From the NCBI GenBank assembly GCA_022496205.1, contig WTXD01000115.1, forward strand, positions 1 through 45,065: a DNA stretch of 45,065 nucleotides, given 5' to 3'. Every line of letters starts with the position of its first letter. Position 1 is the first letter of the stretch. This DNA is from Gloeopeniophorella convolvens. Taxonomy: Eukaryota > Basidiomycota > Agaricomycetes > Russulales. Positions 43,512 through 45,065 of this stretch are shown in pieces. A model generated the notes under the pieces. That model ran no database searches. It was not told the DNA's origin and saw nothing but the letters and a program-made list of their open reading frames with translations. A program made the position numbers and the translations under genes.

Positions 43512-45065
43512 ATGTCGTCCCAACCGCCCGCTGCGCCGCCCGCGCCATCCGCGCCTGCTGCAGCGTCCTCGGATGTGAATCCGGCGCTCATGCGTGCGCA
43601 CCTGCGCCTTGGGCCCGTTTTGTTGACCTGCCCGGTACACAATCGGGACGCGGGGTTCAGGGACTGGGCTCGCTACGTGCGCGAAGCCACGACTGCGCTG
43701 GTACGTGTCTGGAAGCTTGTCGCGAGTACGGCTGAGCTTGGGGTAGTTTGAATTTGCTGACGAGGCCGGCCTGGACGACGCGGAAGATGATGCGGAAGTG
43801 CGCGAAGAGCTAAACCGCGAACGCGCGGCTGTGCGTCCGTTCGCGCATCTCGCGTGGATTGACGACGCGCCGTTCTTCGTCCGCGGGTTCGAGGACGAGT
43901 TACGTGCTGCGGATGCGTTGGCTAGTGAGCGCGCGGCCGCTGCTGCGCGGGCTGAAGCTGAGGCCGCCGAGGCGCGTGCCGCATCCGAACGCGAGACCAC
44001 CCGCCAGAAGAAGGCCTACGATACCGACCTCTCGGGTCTGAACAAGCGTCGCGAGCGGGGCACGATCACCGCAAAGGACTTCATCGATCAGCGCGCCATA
44101 CTCCGCCAGAAGTACCCGCTGGTGAACCCTTCGTCAGCCGGGGGCTCTGCCGCTACTTCGCCAGCGTCCGTCGCGCCTTCGCTGCCGCCTTCGTCCTCAC
44201 GGGAGAGTCCGGGGACACCCAGAGCCTGTCCGGGTCGGTCGGGGATCGCAACGTGCGTCGCAAGCTATCAAAACCGATCGTCCTGATCCCACCGCATCGC
44301 TACCAGTCCGCATCGCGCCGTGCGAGCGGGACCTCGCAAGACCTTGAGCGTCCGGTTGCGCCTGCCGCGGGTTCGGTCAAGGGCAAAGGGAAGGGCCTGC
44401 GCCCGCGGTCGGATCATCCGAGGGACCCGAACGCGTGAAGTTATGGGTGTGCGACCCGCCCTGCTCGCGCTGCATTGCGACGGCCAAGAAGCGCGGGATT
44501 GTCGAGGTACGGCAGGTCGTCGGGGAGTGTTTCTTCACGGGGGAGCCGCGTCCTTCGTCGTGCACCGCGTGCTCGAAAGCGCGCCTCAAGTGCGATTTCT
44601 CAAGTCGCAACATTAACGCGCCGCCCGCTGGGTATGTCGACTATGGGTCGCCACAGAGCGGTCCTCTCGAGTTGGCCGGGTCGAGTGACGAAGACGGTGA
44701 GTGATTTGGCATTCGTGCGCGTAGTACTGACCCGATCCGCATAGCTCGCCCGCCTGCCAAGTCTCGCCCGAAGGCGCGCCCGGCGACTGCGGCCGCGTCG
44801 TCTGCGTCTGCGCCCGCGCCCGCGCCTGCTCGCCGCAACACGCTCGTTTCGAATGCGTCTTCGGGTCGCACCCTCATGCCTCCGCCGCCGCTGCCATCCG
44901 CGAGTAGTTCGCGCCTCGACGACGTGTCGATGACGCCGCGCGAGCGCAAGCTGCGACAGGCGCGTAACGAGCGCGAAGACGTCCGCGTGCAGCTCGAACG
45001 CCTCAAGGAGCGCTTGGAGTTCCTTGACGCCGAGATCGACGACTTGCAGAACCCGGCGAGTGATT
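43512..45065 (+). CDS. Cysteine-cluster and coiled-coil protein, 5' part, cut by the window end
   Basis: Unknown protein of a kind repeated in Agaricomycete genomes. The start MSSQPPAAPPAPSAP is followed by a tryptophan-containing segment FRDWARYVREATTAL. A phase-0 intron (43701 to about 43750) leads to FEFADEAGLDD. Next is an acidic and Ala/Arg/Glu-rich helical stretch (ASERAAAAARAEAEAAEARA) ending in AKDFIDQRAILRQKYPLV. A cysteine cluster follows at about 44450-44600: C-x3-C-x2-C, then a single C, then C-x2-C-x6-C in TACSKARLKCDF. This resembles a Zn(2)-Cys(6)-like zinc cluster, but the spacing is unusual. After a phase-1 intron (about 44699-44745) an Ala/Pro/Ser-rich linker leads to a coiled coil (QLERLKERLEFLDAEIDDL). 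Frame changes near 44.13 and 44.40 kb are not fully resolved: short introns are possible, or the gene is damaged. DNA binding is an inference. Confidence 0.6.

Noticed and set aside
1..45065. CRISPR arrays, rRNA genes or tRNA genes
   Set aside because: No regularly spaced repeats, no rRNA-like stretches, and no tRNA-like stem with a TTCGAAT-type loop that I could support.

Overview
The window reads as nuclear DNA of a filamentous basidiomycete, most likely an Agaricomycete. Genes are broken by many introns of about 45-65 nt with GT(R)AGT donors. Gene content also fits: expanded multi-pass membrane, F-box and P450 families, and an Agaricomycete-type transposase-like gene. There are no bacterial features. 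I rebuilt gene models by following protein similarity and reading phase across splice sites; all functions are inferred from sequence alone.

Layout. (1) 1-3492 (+): the 3' part of an ABCC/MRP-type ABC transporter gene, cut by the window edge and showing signs of damage. (2) 4891-18300: an array of three related twin zinc-finger genes, all on the minus strand. Copy 1 (649 aa) and copy 2 (546 aa) have fully phase-consistent exon structures; copy 3 is damaged. Copies 2 and 3 lie on two related segments about 5.9 kb apart, that is, a tandem segmental duplication. A small unknown gene remnant (13.0-13.8 kb) lies between them. A fourth, badly decayed copy lies at 26.2-28.2 kb. (3) 18.3-26 kb: an intact seven-exon gene for a 340-aa multi-pass membrane protein (20082-21489), a small C2H2 zinc-finger gene (23219-23887), and long stretches with no convincing gene. 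(4) 28.7-35.6 kb: two F-box gene copies in direct repeat, with different inactivating lesions, flanking one intact seven-exon cytochrome P450 gene (31012-32952, 531 aa). (5) 35.6-38 kb: AT-rich repeat DNA with short interstitial telomere-like CCCTAA runs, followed by a GC-rich low-complexity block. (6) 38.0-42.5 kb: a large transposase-like gene (minus) carrying two in-frame stop codons and split by a fragment of an LTR retrotransposon. (7) 43512-end (+): the 5' part of a gene for a cysteine-rich (Zn-cluster-like) and coiled-coil protein, cut by the window edge.

The genes do not form an obvious pathway. The window looks like an accessory, repeat-driven region in which local duplication makes gene copies that then decay. 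The most unusual element is the twin-finger family: one N-terminal low-complexity architecture, a conserved C-terminal pair of fingers, and four copies at different stages of divergence. The zinc-finger and P450 genes carry TATA-like boxes about 45-110 bp upstream of their starts.
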